Shown here: positions 55,763 through 64,000 of the stretch, piece by piece
How the letters are laid out: each line of letters begins with the position of its first letter
How positions within the stretch are numbered: position 1 is the stretch's first letter
Assembly (NCBI RefSeq): GCF_023206215.1
Contig: NZ_CP065800.1
Coordinates: 2,480,001-2,544,000, forward strand
Source: Butyrivibrio fibrisolvens
GTDB taxonomy: Bacteria; Bacillota; Clostridia; Lachnospirales; Lachnospiraceae
DNA: 64,000 nucleotides
Direction of reading: 5' to 3'
Position numbers and translations under genes: made by a program
Notes under the pieces: generated by a model
What the model was told of the DNA's origin: nothing
What the model saw: only the letters and a program-made list of their open reading frames with translations
Database searches by the model: none

Positions 55763-56959
55763 TCATCTAAGCTCTGAAAGAGTGTGATCGCCTTCGTTGT
55801 ACTTCTTAACGATCTCATGGATCTTGGAAGTAGGGATCAGGATATTGCTTGTTGATGCATCGTGGTTGACGAAATCGATGATAGTAGCGATGTACTTACT
55901 CATATCTGCAACCAGATAATAAGGGCGTCTCATATACTCAGGGTTCTGATATGTGAGGTTGGTTGAGATGATGTAGTCGAACTCGCGTCTTTCATAAGCA
56001 TCATCAAACTTGTCCATACCATCTGTAAAAAGGCCAAATGTGCAGGCGATAAATACTCTTTTTGCGCCCATCTCTTTGAGCTGCTTACTTGTATCTATCA
56101 TAGAAGCACCGGATGATATCATATCATCTACGATGATGACATCCTTGCCCTTGATATTGGAACCAAGGAACTCATGAGCTACGATAGGGTTGGTTCCGTT
56201 GACAACGTGAGCATAGTCACGACGCTTATAGAACATACCTGTATCTGCGCCCAGAACGTTGGCAAAATATACAGCTCTGTCAAGGGCACCTTCATCGGGG
56301 CTGATCACGATAAGGTGATCCTTGTCAACGATAAGATCATCGATATTAAAAAGAAGCTCCTTCATGAACTGATAAGTAGCCATAAAGTTATCAAAACCAT
56401 TAAGAGGAGCAGAGTTGGAAATTCTGGGATCATGAGCATCGAAAGTGATGAAGTTCTTGACACCCATATCTGCGAGCTCTTTGAACATAAGAGCTGCATC
56501 AAGCGACTCACGCTGAGTTCTTCTGTGCTGACGACCTACATACAGGAAAGGCATGATAACATTAAGTCGCTTAGCCTTGCCGTTGGCAGCAGCGATAACA
56601 CGTTTAAGATCCTGATAATGATCATCAGGGGACTTGTAGTTGGTAAAACCATTCATCTTGTAAGGGCAGTTGTAGTTGACAACGTCCATGAGGATGAAGA
56701 GGTCATCACCTCTTATGGAATCGTTAAGAGAAGCCTTGGCTTCACCTGAAGCGAATCTGTCGAGTTTAGGAATGACTTTGTAGCTGTCCTGCACATATCC
56801 CTTGAAAGCAGGATCGCCTGCGGGAACCTTGTGCATATTGTTCCTGAAATCAACAAGATATTTATCTACCTTGTCTCCAAGTTCAAGAGCTGAGTCAAGG
56901 ACTACAAGTTTTAGAGGTGCAACGGGGATCATAGTTTCGAGCTGCTGAAAATCTGGCAT
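55763..56959 (-). CDS. prs: Ribose-phosphate pyrophosphokinase (long variant)
   Basis: Makes PRPP for nucleotide, histidine and tryptophan synthesis. 398 residues, longer than the usual 310-320. Seen: the flexible-loop and ATP regions (LNVIMPFLYVGRQHRRTQRE), ISPDEGALDRAVYFANVLGA, and the PRPP-binding DVIIVDDMISSGASMIDT. Extra sequence lies at both ends (an N-terminal stretch before the first domain and a longer C-terminal helix). This is the type seen in some Clostridia. ATG is on the minus strand at 56959, with GGAGAATAA upstream of it. Confidence 0.9.
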   Translation of the reverse strand: MPDFQQLETMIPVAPLKLVVLDSALELGDKVDKYLVDFRNNMHKVPAGDPAFKGYVQDSYKVIPKLDRFASGEAKASLNDSIRGDDLFILMDVVNYNCPYKMNGFTNYKSPDDHYQDLKRVIAAANGKAKRLNVIMPFLYVGRQHRRTQRESLDAALMFKELADMGVKNFITFDAHDPRISNSAPLNGFDNFMATYQFMKELLFNIDDLIVDKDHLIVISPDEGALDRAVYFANVLGADTGMFYKRRDYAHVVNGTNPIVAHEFLGSNIKGKDVIIVDDMISSGASMIDTSKQLKEMGAKRVFIACTFGLFTDGMDKFDDAYERREFDYIISTNLTYQNPEYMRRPYYLVADMSKYIATIIDFVNHDASTSNILIPTSKIHEIVKKYNEGDHTLSELR

Positions 56960-57335
56960 TTTTATTCTCCATTTCGAAAAATAATAGTTAAGAAGAAAAG
57001 GGAACTAGCTTTAGATGACTATAGATGATCTGTGAGTATTCCCTATCTTATCACTATAGTGAAAAATTTTGCGGTCTAACACTCTACTAATTCCGGAATA
57101 TAAATGCATAAAATCCTTAAATATGAGGTGGTGTCAAAAGATTCTTTTGACTTTTATGTCATAAATATTATACAGAATTCATAGTTAGTTATGAACCTTC
57201 CGTACTATGTTTTATCATTTAGGCAGTGGCACGTCAAGGCTATTCATGTTAAAATAGTCCTGTGTGCGCAGATGTTTAGTATTTCTGCGCATTGATAATG
57301 TATTATTTTTTTACTATATGTAGAGGATAATAGTA

Positions 57336-57383
57336 GTGTACTGACTCGTTCATATTTAATCAAATATGAATGAGCCAGCACAC
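57336..57383. repeat. 48-bp hairpin repeat, copy 3
   Basis: GTGTACTGACTCGTTCATATTT... AAATATGAATGAGCCAGCACAC, same family as 41366, with the tip reading in the other direction (TTTAATCAAA). Lies in the 535-bp divergent spacer between prs and the DUF512 gene; apart from this repeat and AT-rich promoter-like sequence (for example the TTTTTTACTATA stretch near 57307) I see no gene in 56960-57494. Confidence 0.85.
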
Positions 57384-57494
57384 CAGGATTTAGAAATATA
57401 GTTATTAGTTATTGCTTTTTAATAGTGATATATGAGCTTTTTGAACAGATCCTATTATTAAGTGATTTTGTTATGTTTAATTCTAAGGATTTTT

Positions 57495-58877
57495 ATGGAA
57501 AAAGATTTTAAAGGCCACTTTATAAGAGATGTAAGGCCCGGAAGTATAGCCGAAGAAGTCGGCATAGAACCGATGGACAGGCTTATAGCAATTAATGATC
57601 AGGAGATCAAGGATATTTTTGACTATCAGTATCTTACAGAAAACAGTGAAGTCAATGTCCTTATAGAAAAGCCTGATGGTGAACCCTGGCTTTTGGAGAT
57701 TGAAAAGGATGATGACGAAGACCTTGGCATAATCTTTGACAACGGTCTTATGGATGATTACAAGTCATGCCATAACAAGTGCATATTCTGCTTTATAGAT
57801 CAGATGCCTAAAGGCATGAGAGAGACTCTATATTTTAAGGATGATGATTCAAGACTGTCATTTCTTCAAGGTAACTATGTAACACTTACCAATATGTCAG
57901 ATGCAGATGTAGACAGGATCATAAGGTATCACTTATCACCTATTAACGTATCTATACAGACGACCAACCCTGAGCTTAGATGCAAGATGCTCAATAACCG
58001 CTTTGCAGGTCAGGCTCTTGAGAAGTTCAAAAAGCTATGTGATCCCCAGTACGGAATAGAGCTTAACGCTCAGATAGTTCTGTGTAAAGGAATCAATGAC
58101 GGGGCAGAGCTTCACAGAAGCCTGTCAGATCTTTACAGTTATAGACCCAGTCTAAAGAGCGTATCTATCGTACCTGTAGGTCTTTCCAAGTTTCGTGAGG
58201 GTCTTTTCCCATTAGAGCCCTTTGGTATGGAGGAAGCAAGGAAAGTAGTAGAAGAGATCACCTATTGGCAGGAGAAGAGCTTTGAAGAGACAGGCGACCA
58301 CTTTATACATGCATCTGATGAGTGGTTCATGATAGCAGGTCTTCCGATACCGCCGGCATCACTGTATGACGGCTATGGACAGCTTGAGAACGGCGTAGGA
58401 ATGGTAAGACTCCTTCTGGACGACTTCCACGAATCGCTGGATGCACTTAAGAAGGCAGCAGCAAGTGATCAAAAACTATTTGATTATTTGAAAAATTTTA
58501 AGTATACTTACACAGTTGTCTCAGGTAAGCTGATACATCCTTATATCGTTGATATGATGGATGAAGCGATGGCTTTTTGTAGCGGTCTTAAGGTTAACTG
58601 TGCTGAGATAATCAATCACTTCTTCGGTGAAGGCATCACAGTTACAGGCCTTCTCACAGGACAGGATATCATAGGTCAGCTTGAAGGCAGAGAACTTGGA
58701 GATAAGCTCCTTCTCCCGCAGAATATCCTTCGTGCCGGAGAGAACTATTTGCTGGATGATATCACAGTCCCTCAGATAGAAGAAAAACTTGGTATAGATA
58801 TAGAGATAATCAGAAATGAAGGCGACGATCTAATAGACAGACTTTTCAGATTGTCAGAGAATGGCTTTAGATTGTAG
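57495..58877 (+). CDS. DUF512 family iron-sulfur protein
   Basis: About 460 residues. N-terminal PDZ-like region (IRDVRPGSIAEEVGIEPMDR), then CHNKCIFCFIDQMP with a CxxxCxxC cluster as in radical SAM proteins, and the long DUF512 domain. Widely conserved in Clostridia beside der, plsY and gpsA, as here. Biochemical role not established. ATG 57495 follows CTAAGGATTTTT; the frame opens earlier at 57462. der begins 16 bp after the stop. Confidence 0.88.
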   Translation: MEKDFKGHFIRDVRPGSIAEEVGIEPMDRLIAINDQEIKDIFDYQYLTENSEVNVLIEKPDGEPWLLEIEKDDDEDLGIIFDNGLMDDYKSCHNKCIFCFIDQMPKGMRETLYFKDDDSRLSFLQGNYVTLTNMSDADVDRIIRYHLSPINVSIQTTNPELRCKMLNNRFAGQALEKFKKLCDPQYGIELNAQIVLCKGINDGAELHRSLSDLYSYRPSLKSVSIVPVGLSKFREGLFPLEPFGMEEARKVVEEITYWQEKSFEETGDHFIHASDEWFMIAGLPIPPASLYDGYGQLENGVGMVRLLLDDFHESLDALKKAAASDQKLFDYLKNFKYTYTVVSGKLIHPYIVDMMDEAMAFCSGLKVNCAEIINHFFGEGITVTGLLTGQDIIGQLEGRELGDKLLLPQNILRAGENYLLDDITVPQIEEKLGIDIEIIRNEGDDLIDRLFRLSENGFRL

Positions 58878-58893
58878 TCATGGAGGAAATATA

Positions 58894-60249
58894 ATGACTA
58901 GAAAACAGATAGTAGCAGTAGTCGGAAGACCTAACGTAGGTAAGTCCACACTTTTTAATGCACTTGCCGGTAAGAGAATATCCATAGTAGAAGATACCCC
59001 CGGCGTAACACGTGACCGTATCTATCAGGACGTAGAGTGGCTTGGACGAGTATTCACTCTTATAGATACAGGCGGTATAGAGCCTGATTCCAAGGATGTG
59101 ATCCTTGCTCAGATGCGTCAGCAGGCAGAGATCGCCATTGAGACAGCTGATGTTATCATCTTCCTGTGCGACCTCAAGCAGGGCGTTACAGATGCTGATG
59201 CTCAGGTTGCAGATATGCTCCGCAGAAGCGGCAAGCCTGTAGTTCTTACAGTTAATAAGGTTGATAGCTATAAGCGTGACAGCCTTGATGTATACGAGTT
59301 CTATAACCTCGGAATCGGTGATCCTGTGCCAATCTCTGCTGCCAACCAGCAGGGCATAGGTGATATGCTTGAAGAAGTTGTCAAGCATTTCCCGCAGGAG
59401 AAAGAGACTTCTGAAGAAGAGGACGATGACAATATCAAGGTTGCCATAATCGGTAAGCCCAATGTTGGTAAGTCCAGTATCATCAACAAGCTCATCGGTG
59501 AGAACAGACTCATCGTATCAGATGTTGCAGGTACCACAAGAGATGCCATCGATACAGAGATCACTCACAACGGACAGAAGTATACCTTCATCGATACAGC
59601 CGGAATCAGACGTCATAATAAGATCAAAGAGCACCTGGAGCAGTACATGCTGGTTCGTACAGTCAGCGCTGTAGAGCGTGCAGATGTATGCGTAGTTGTT
59701 ATAAATGCTGATGAAGGCGTAACAGAGCAGGATGCCAAGATCGCAGGTATCGCTCATGACAACGGTAAGGCAGTCATCATCGCTGTTAATAAGTGGGACC
59801 TTATAGAGAAGGACAATCACTCTGTCAATGACTTTACCAAGAAGGTTAGACAGACTCTGTCATTCATGCCATATGCAGAGATTCTCTTCATATCAGCTCA
59901 GACAGGTCAGAGACTTATAAAGCTCTATGACATGATAGATGCAGTATATGCTAACCACTCAATGCGTGTAGCAACAGGTGTACTCAACGAGATCCTCATG
60001 CAGGCACTCGTAATGCAGCAGCCACCGTCAGACAAGGGACGAGTACTCAAAGTCTTCTATATGACTCAGGTTGCAGTTAAGCCGCCGACATTTGTAATCT
60101 TCGTTAATGAAAAGAAGCTCATGCACTTCTCATATACCCGTTATATCGAGAATCAGGTAAGAGCAGCTTTCGGCTTTGCCGGAACACCTCTTAAGTTCAT
60201 CATCCGTGAGCGCAAAGGGGATAACTCTGTAAAGGGTAATCATAAATAA
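58894..60249 (+). CDS. der: Ribosome-associated GTPase Der (EngA)
   Basis: Double GTPase for 50S assembly. 451 residues with two G domains: VGRPNVGKSTLFNAL...NKVD and IGKPNVGKSSIINKL...NKWD, plus a KH-like C-terminal domain (PPTFVIFVNEKKLMHFSYTR). ATG 58894 follows GGAGGAAATATA; the frame opens upstream at 58861 within the DUF512 gene. Confidence 0.97.
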   Translation: MTRKQIVAVVGRPNVGKSTLFNALAGKRISIVEDTPGVTRDRIYQDVEWLGRVFTLIDTGGIEPDSKDVILAQMRQQAEIAIETADVIIFLCDLKQGVTDADAQVADMLRRSGKPVVLTVNKVDSYKRDSLDVYEFYNLGIGDPVPISAANQQGIGDMLEEVVKHFPQEKETSEEEDDDNIKVAIIGKPNVGKSSIINKLIGENRLIVSDVAGTTRDAIDTEITHNGQKYTFIDTAGIRRHNKIKEHLEQYMLVRTVSAVERADVCVVVINADEGVTEQDAKIAGIAHDNGKAVIIAVNKWDLIEKDNHSVNDFTKKVRQTLSFMPYAEILFISAQTGQRLIKLYDMIDAVYANHSMRVATGVLNEILMQALVMQQPPSDKGRVLKVFYMTQVAVKPPTFVIFVNEKKLMHFSYTRYIENQVRAAFGFAGTPLKFIIRERKGDNSVKGNHK

Positions 60250-60372
60250 CCTCATGTCACGAGCAAAGAAAGTGACTGATGGCTGAGATCCTGACAATGA
60301 TAAAAGCACATCATGTATGTGCTGATATCAGCAGATTAAGATATAAAATACTCGTTCTATGGGAGACTTAAA

Positions 60373-61044
60373 ATGAATATGGTAGTTCTCAGACTCATAT
60401 GTCTAGTGATTGGATATGCATTTGGAATGATCCAGACAGCATATTTTTATGGGAAGATGAAAGGAATTGACATCAGAAAGCACGGAAGCGGTAATGCAGG
60501 TACGACCAATACACTCCGTGTCCTTGGTCCTAAGGCAGGATTTACAGTCTTGTTCGGAGATATGCTTAAATGTGCTATAGCAGTATGGCTCGTGGGTTGG
60601 ATCTTTGGATCCATGTATCCGGAACACATGTATTTATTAAAAATATATACAGCATTTGGAGCAATTCTGGGACATGATTTTCCTTTTTATATGAACTTTA
60701 AGGGAGGAAAAGGAATAGCTGCTACCTGCGGATTCGTTATCGCATTCCACTGGAGCTTTATACCGATGTTCCTTATCGTGTTCCTGGTACTTTTTAATAT
60801 AACTCATTATGTATCACTTGGATCACTTGCTATCTATGTGGGTTTCATAGCTCTTCTTGTGATAGAAGGTCAGTTGGGACTCTTTGGATTTGCTGATATG
60901 GCCACACCTGACAAGATAGAGATGTATATCGTTGCTATAGTCATGGCTGTACTTGCATTCTACAGACATAGAAGCAATATTGTAAAGCTTATAAAAGGCG
61001 AAGAGAGAAAAACTTATATATTCAAAAAGAATAAAGTTGACTGA
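60373..61044 (+). CDS. plsY: Glycerol-3-phosphate acyltransferase PlsY
   Basis: Membrane enzyme adding the acyl chain of acyl phosphate (from PlsX) to glycerol 3-phosphate. 223 residues with about five hydrophobic segments and the family motifs KHGSGNAGTTNTLRVLG, GHDFPFYMNFKGGKGIAAT and RHRSNI near the end. ATG follows GGGAGACTTAAA. Next to gpsA, which makes the acceptor. Confidence 0.95.
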   Translation: MNMVVLRLICLVIGYAFGMIQTAYFYGKMKGIDIRKHGSGNAGTTNTLRVLGPKAGFTVLFGDMLKCAIAVWLVGWIFGSMYPEHMYLLKIYTAFGAILGHDFPFYMNFKGGKGIAATCGFVIAFHWSFIPMFLIVFLVLFNITHYVSLGSLAIYVGFIALLVIEGQLGLFGFADMATPDKIEMYIVAIVMAVLAFYRHRSNIVKLIKGEERKTYIFKKNKVD

Positions 61045-61057
61045 TAATATGAAGAAG

Positions 61058-61096
61058 GGTCAAAAGATCGTATTTTATATGACTTTTGGCCTTTTT
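61058..61096 (+). terminator. Terminator after plsY
   Basis: GGTCAAAAG (61058-61066) pairs with CTTTTGGCC (61083-61091; one T-G), followed by five T. gpsA, 190 bp downstream, may then have a separate promoter. Confidence 0.85.
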
Positions 61097-61140
61097 GCCT
61101 TATAACTGAACATTTGTATATGGAGACTAAAGTGGTTAAG

Positions 61141-61287
61141 TAGGAATTGGCTCTTTTAGTCACTGGTTTTACTTGCGACAGGAGGTTAAGTTTGAAAGTG
61201 TTCCACTTTCAAACCCAAATTGATGACGCGAGCTCCATCAATTTGAACCATTAGTCACTCGTTTCACTCGCGACATGAGGTTAAATT
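61141..61287 (+). repeat. Ribosome-site repeat module before gpsA (one full and one partial copy)
   Basis: Full copy 61188-61285: GTTTGAAAGTG-TTC-CACTTTCAAAC hairpin, AAATTGATG...CATCAATTT hairpin, then CGCGAG (61227-61232) able to pair with CTCGCG (61267-61272), then GACATGAGGTTAA. A partial copy at 61141-61190 (AATTGG, TAGTCACTGG, CTTGCGACAGGAGGTTAAG) runs straight into it, a tandem duplication. Confidence 0.8.
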
Positions 61288-62322
61288 ATGAAAAAAGAAA
61301 ACATCGGAATCATAGGTGCAGGCAGCTGGGGAATAGCCCTTGCATATCTTCTTACTAATAACGGACACGACGTGACAGTGTGGACCAGAAGAAAAGAAGC
61401 TGCAGACCAGTTTCAAAAAGATCATGAAAATAAAGATAAGCTTCCGGGAGTAGTACTTCCGGATTCTGTATTATTTACATCAGATATAAAAGAAGCTGTT
61501 ACCGGTAAGAACATTCTTGTTCTTGTAGTTCCATCAGCACACCTTAGAGATACTATGGAGCTTATGAAGCCCTATATCAGTAACGATCAGATAATCGTTA
61601 ACTGCTCTAAAGGTATCGAAGAAAGCTCACTTCTTGTCATGAGCCAGGTCATTCACGACGTTCTTGGCAATGACTTCCCGAGAAAAAATATAACTGTTCT
61701 ATCAGGGCCATCTCATGCAGAGGAAGTAGGTAAAGGAGTTCCTACAACTATCGTAGTAGGCGCTATCTCAGAAAGCGTAGCAGTAAGGCTTCAGAATGTC
61801 TTCATGAACGAAGTCTTTAGAGTATATATAAGTCCTGATATGAAGGGCATAGAAATAGGCGCAGCCTGCAAGAATGTCATCGCACTTGCAGCAGGTATAG
61901 CAGACGGCCTTGGCTATGGAGATAATACCAAGGCAGCTCTTATCACAAGAGGAATCACAGAGATCACAAGACTTGGCATCGCTGCTGGTGGTCATTTTGA
62001 AACCTTTGCAGGTCTATCCGGAATTGGTGACCTTATCGTTACATGCGCTTCAATGCACAGCCGTAACAGAAGAGCCGGAATCCTCATAGGTCAGGGCAAG
62101 ACTATGCAGGAAGCAATGGACGAAGTACACATGGTAGTAGAAGGCGTATACTCTGCAAAAGCTGCCCTTAAACTCTCTAAACTCTTTGACGTAGAGATGC
62201 CTATTGTAGAGCAGGTGTGTGAAGTCCTCTTCAATAACAAGCCTGCCAAGGAAGCAGTAGCAGACCTTATGCTCAGGGACAAGAAGGTTGAGAGTCATAA
62301 GATTGAATTCCCTGAGGCTTGA
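61288..62322 (+). CDS. gpsA: Glycerol-3-phosphate dehydrogenase (NAD(P)+)
   Basis: Reduces dihydroxyacetone phosphate to glycerol 3-phosphate for phospholipids. 344 residues: IGIIGAGSWGIALAYLL nucleotide site, VVPSAHLRDTM, SGPSHAEEVGKGVPTT, the lysine in AACKNVIALAAGIADGLGYG, and GLSGIGDLIVTCASMHSRNR. ATG 61288 with GAGGTTAA five bases before, supplied by the repeat module. Confidence 0.96.
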   Translation: MKKENIGIIGAGSWGIALAYLLTNNGHDVTVWTRRKEAADQFQKDHENKDKLPGVVLPDSVLFTSDIKEAVTGKNILVLVVPSAHLRDTMELMKPYISNDQIIVNCSKGIEESSLLVMSQVIHDVLGNDFPRKNITVLSGPSHAEEVGKGVPTTIVVGAISESVAVRLQNVFMNEVFRVYISPDMKGIEIGAACKNVIALAAGIADGLGYGDNTKAALITRGITEITRLGIAAGGHFETFAGLSGIGDLIVTCASMHSRNRRAGILIGQGKTMQEAMDEVHMVVEGVYSAKAALKLSKLFDVEMPIVEQVCEVLFNNKPAKEAVADLMLRDKKVESHKIEFPEA

Positions 62323-62334
62323 CCCGACATTCTC

Positions 62335-62363
62335 TTGACAAAAGCATTTTTGACTTCTATACT
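62335..62363 (+). promoter_or_regulatory. Promoter of the T-box transcript
   Basis: TTGACA (62335-62340), 17-bp spacer, TATACT (62358-62363), 13 bp after the gpsA stop codon. Confidence 0.9.
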
Positions 62364-62380
62364 TTAAACTAATAAACCGA

Positions 62381-62649
62381 TGCGGAAGAGTAAGTAACCG
62401 ATATGTGAGCATCCCAGCTAGTCGCAGATGGTGAGAGTGCGATATGCAGCATAACGGCGAATGGACTTCCAAGGGCAAACAGAAAGAGTGTAAACTTAAG
62501 TATGGGCGACGGGGCAGACTCCCCGTGATCAAAGGTCAGCATATGTTAGTATGCGTTAAGTGGGCGTCGTAGACGTCAAGCAGGGTGGCACCGCAGATGA
62601 TTATTTTATCTGTCCCGGCATTTTAAACAATGCATGGGGCAGATTTTTT
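62381..62649 (+). promoter_or_regulatory. Tryptophan-specific T-box riboswitch
   Basis: T-box element AGGGTGGCACCGC at 62582-62594 is the class hallmark. Stem I is closed by GGAAG (62384-62388) and CTTCC (62466-62470); AGTA on the 5' side faces GAATGGA on the 3' side, which places the specifier codon at TGG, 62462-62464, so uncharged tRNA-Trp is the predicted ligand. Rho-independent terminator ATCTGTCCC...GGGGCAGAT plus T run at 62609-62649. When tRNA-Trp is uncharged, the antiterminator forms and the transporter downstream is transcribed. Confidence 0.95.
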
Positions 62650-62697
62650 GTTTATTGGGAATCTGCTCCGAGACACAGATCTATAAGGAGGATCAAA

Positions 62698-63768
62698 ATG
62701 AAAAAAACACAGATTACCAAGAAACTTATGTCACTGGGAATGGCAGCAGCTATGGCTTTTGCCCTCGTAGGCTGCCAAAAATCAGGCACCCAAAATGCAG
62801 GCTCTGACACACAGGCAGGCGACGGTACTAAAGAGTACACCATCGGAATCTGCAATTATGTAGACGACGCATCCCTTAATCAGATCGTAGACAATATCCA
62901 GAGTGAACTTGATGTTATTGCAGAAAGGGAAGGCGTTAAGTTCAACATCAAATACGACAATGCTAACGCTGATGCCAATGTATTAAGCCAGATCATTGCC
63001 AACTTCCAGGCTGATAATGTAGATCTTATGATAGGCGTTACAACACCTGTTGCAATGGCTATGCAGGGCGCTACTGAGGGGCTGGATATCCCGGTTGTAT
63101 TTTCAGCTGTATCAGATCCGGTATCCGCAGGTCTTGTAGCATCTTTAGATGCTCCAGGAAGTAATATAACAGGAACATCTGATCTGCTTAATACAGAAGC
63201 TATCATGAACATGATCCTTGCGGCAAATCCTGATATCTCCAAGGTTGGCCTTCTCTATGATGCAGGTCAGGATTCATCCACAACAGCAATAAACGATGCC
63301 AAGACATTCCTTGAAGCTAAGGGTATTGAGATCATCGAGCAGACAGGAACCAATGTAGAAGAAGTTACTCTTGCAGCTAATGCTCTTGTATCTGAAGGCG
63401 CAGAGGCCGTATTCACACCTACAGACAATACCATAATGACAGCAGAGCTCTCTATCTATGAGATCTTCCGCGAGGCAGGGATTCCTCACTACTGCGGAGC
63501 CGATTCCTTTGCACTTAACGGAGCATTCCTTGGATTTGGTGTTAACTATGCTAACCTTGGCATAGAGACAGCTGATATGGCCGCTGAGATTCTTCTTAAA
63601 CAGCAGGATCCTGCAAGTATTCCGGTTAAGACTTTTGACAATGGTATTGTAACTCTCAATGAAGATATGATGGATGTTATGGGCATGACTCTGGATGATG
63701 CTAAGGAAGCTTTTGGAGAGTATGCTTCTTCTATACAGACCATCAAGACTGCAGAGAACTTTGAATGA
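62698..63768 (+). CDS. trpX: Tryptophan ABC transporter substrate-binding lipoprotein
   Basis: Extracellular receptor of a TrpXYZ-type importer (ABC_sub_bind family). About 356 residues. Signal peptide with lipobox AMAFALVGCQKSG; the mature part starts after a Gly/Asp/Gln-rich linker with YTIGICNYVDDASLNQIVDN, and shows the family NADANVLSQIIANFQADNVD and PVVFSAVSDPVSAGLVAS. The ATG follows AAGGAGGATCAAA; an upstream open frame crosses the T-box and is not coding. The tryptophan assignment comes from the TGG T-box, not from the protein. Confidence 0.92.
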   Translation: MKKTQITKKLMSLGMAAAMAFALVGCQKSGTQNAGSDTQAGDGTKEYTIGICNYVDDASLNQIVDNIQSELDVIAEREGVKFNIKYDNANADANVLSQIIANFQADNVDLMIGVTTPVAMAMQGATEGLDIPVVFSAVSDPVSAGLVASLDAPGSNITGTSDLLNTEAIMNMILAANPDISKVGLLYDAGQDSSTTAINDAKTFLEAKGIEIIEQTGTNVEEVTLAANALVSEGAEAVFTPTDNTIMTAELSIYEIFREAGIPHYCGADSFALNGAFLGFGVNYANLGIETADMAAEILLKQQDPASIPVKTFDNGIVTLNEDMMDVMGMTLDDAKEAFGEYASSIQTIKTAENFE

Positions 63769-63787
63769 TCATACTAAGGTTAAAGGG

Positions 63788-63877
63788 AGTTTAAAGATTT
63801 TACTTCCCCGAATTGGCGGTGCGAGCTACGCCTATTTGGACCATTAATTACTAATTCACTCGCGACATGAGGTTAAT
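63788..63877 (+). repeat. Ribosome-site repeat module before the permease gene
   Basis: AGTTTAAAG...CGAATTGGCGGTGCGAGC...GGACCATTAATTACTAATTC...CTCGCGACATGAGGTTAAT, ending at the start codon. GCGAG/CTCGC pairing is kept. Compared with the gpsA copy, the first hairpin (GTTTGAAAGTG) is mostly lost. Confidence 0.75.
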
Positions 63878-64000
63878 ATGACATCTCTTATCCAAACTGC
63901 TGTTGAGCTGGGTCTTATCAGTTCTCTTACAGTATTATCCTTATATTTAAGCTATACCATGCTGAATGTGTGCGACCTGTCTACAGACGGCGCATTCACA
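63878..64000 (+). CDS. trpY: TrpY-type ABC transporter permease, cut by window end
   Basis: First 41 codons only. A hydrophobic start (AVELGLISSLTVLSLYLSY) and LNVCDLSTDGAF match permeases of the ABC family that pairs with TrpX-type receptors. Second gene after the T-box, with its ribosome site in the repeat module. The ATPase gene should follow outside the window. Confidence 0.85.
   Translation, partial: MTSLIQTAVELGLISSLTVLSLYLSYTMLNVCDLSTDGAFT

Noticed and set aside
62560..62697. N-terminal extension of the TrpX-type receptor
   Set aside because: It translates the T-box antiterminator and terminator; the lipoprotein signal begins at 62698.

Overview
The window looks like a chromosomal stretch of a low-GC anaerobic Clostridia member, most probably a Lachnospiraceae of the Butyrivibrio type. 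This rests on gene content (rhamnose fermentation to propanediol, pta-ackA, flavodiiron protein, rbgA-rnhB-ylqG-ylqH order, long Prs variant, Trp-specific T-box) and AT-rich spacers with strong AGGAGG ribosome binding sites. The family is fairly secure; the genus is an inference. I see no rRNA, CRISPR array, prophage or transposase gene.

Layout. 1-5.1 kb: L-rhamnose catabolism (rhaB cut by the window edge, rhaA, fucO-type dehydrogenase, rhaD). 5.5-11.1 kb: a membrane c-di-GMP phosphodiesterase, methylglyoxal synthase, flavodiiron protein and a purine permease with a structured leader, then tRNA-Gly(CCC). 11.5-14.2 kb (minus): mscL with an added zinc ribbon and a large unknown protein with a cyclic-nucleotide-binding domain. 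14.4-21.4 kb: a flippase gene, licD and a potA-potB-potCD polyamine transporter lie between two very large palindromes. 21.5-28 kb: tmcAL (minus), pta-ackA, rpmF-plsX-acpP-rnc. 28-34 kb: smc-ftsY-ilvA. 34-37 kb: YitT-family protein, GH25 lysozyme, AraC-type regulator. 37-42.9 kb: ylxM-ffh-rpsP-khpA-trmD-rimM, uridine phosphorylase, rplS. 43.2-49 kb: lepB-rbgA-lepB-rnhB-ylqG-ylqH-yraN. 49-53.2 kb: a lipoprotein, yfbR-type nucleotidase, threonine aldolase and a glycosyltransferase-like protein. 53.4-57 kb (minus): an MCP gene with an internal in-frame stop, and prs. 57.5-62.3 kb: DUF512 protein, der, plsY, gpsA. 62.3-64 kb: a tryptophan T-box followed by the first two genes of a TrpXYZ-type ABC transporter, the second cut by the window end.

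Most genes are ordinary housekeeping genes. Phospholipid synthesis is spread over plsX/acpP and plsY/gpsA, and protein targeting and export over ftsY, ylxM-ffh and two lepB genes. Rhamnose breakdown gives dihydroxyacetone phosphate and lactaldehyde; fucO disposes of the latter, and mgsA, nearby but separately transcribed, can draw off the former.

The least ordinary content is non-coding. (1) Two giant palindromes of 291 and 349 bp share a 140-bp core in opposite orientation, but each has its own unrelated and well self-complementary outer arms. (2) A 48-58 bp perfect or near-perfect hairpin occurs three times between genes. (3) A repeat module ending in GACATGAGGTTAA sits directly before start codons and appears to supply the ribosome binding site of several unrelated genes. 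(4) A 40-bp tandem triplication starts in the udp stop codon. (5) The purine permease has a closed-stem leader that I could not match to a known riboswitch.
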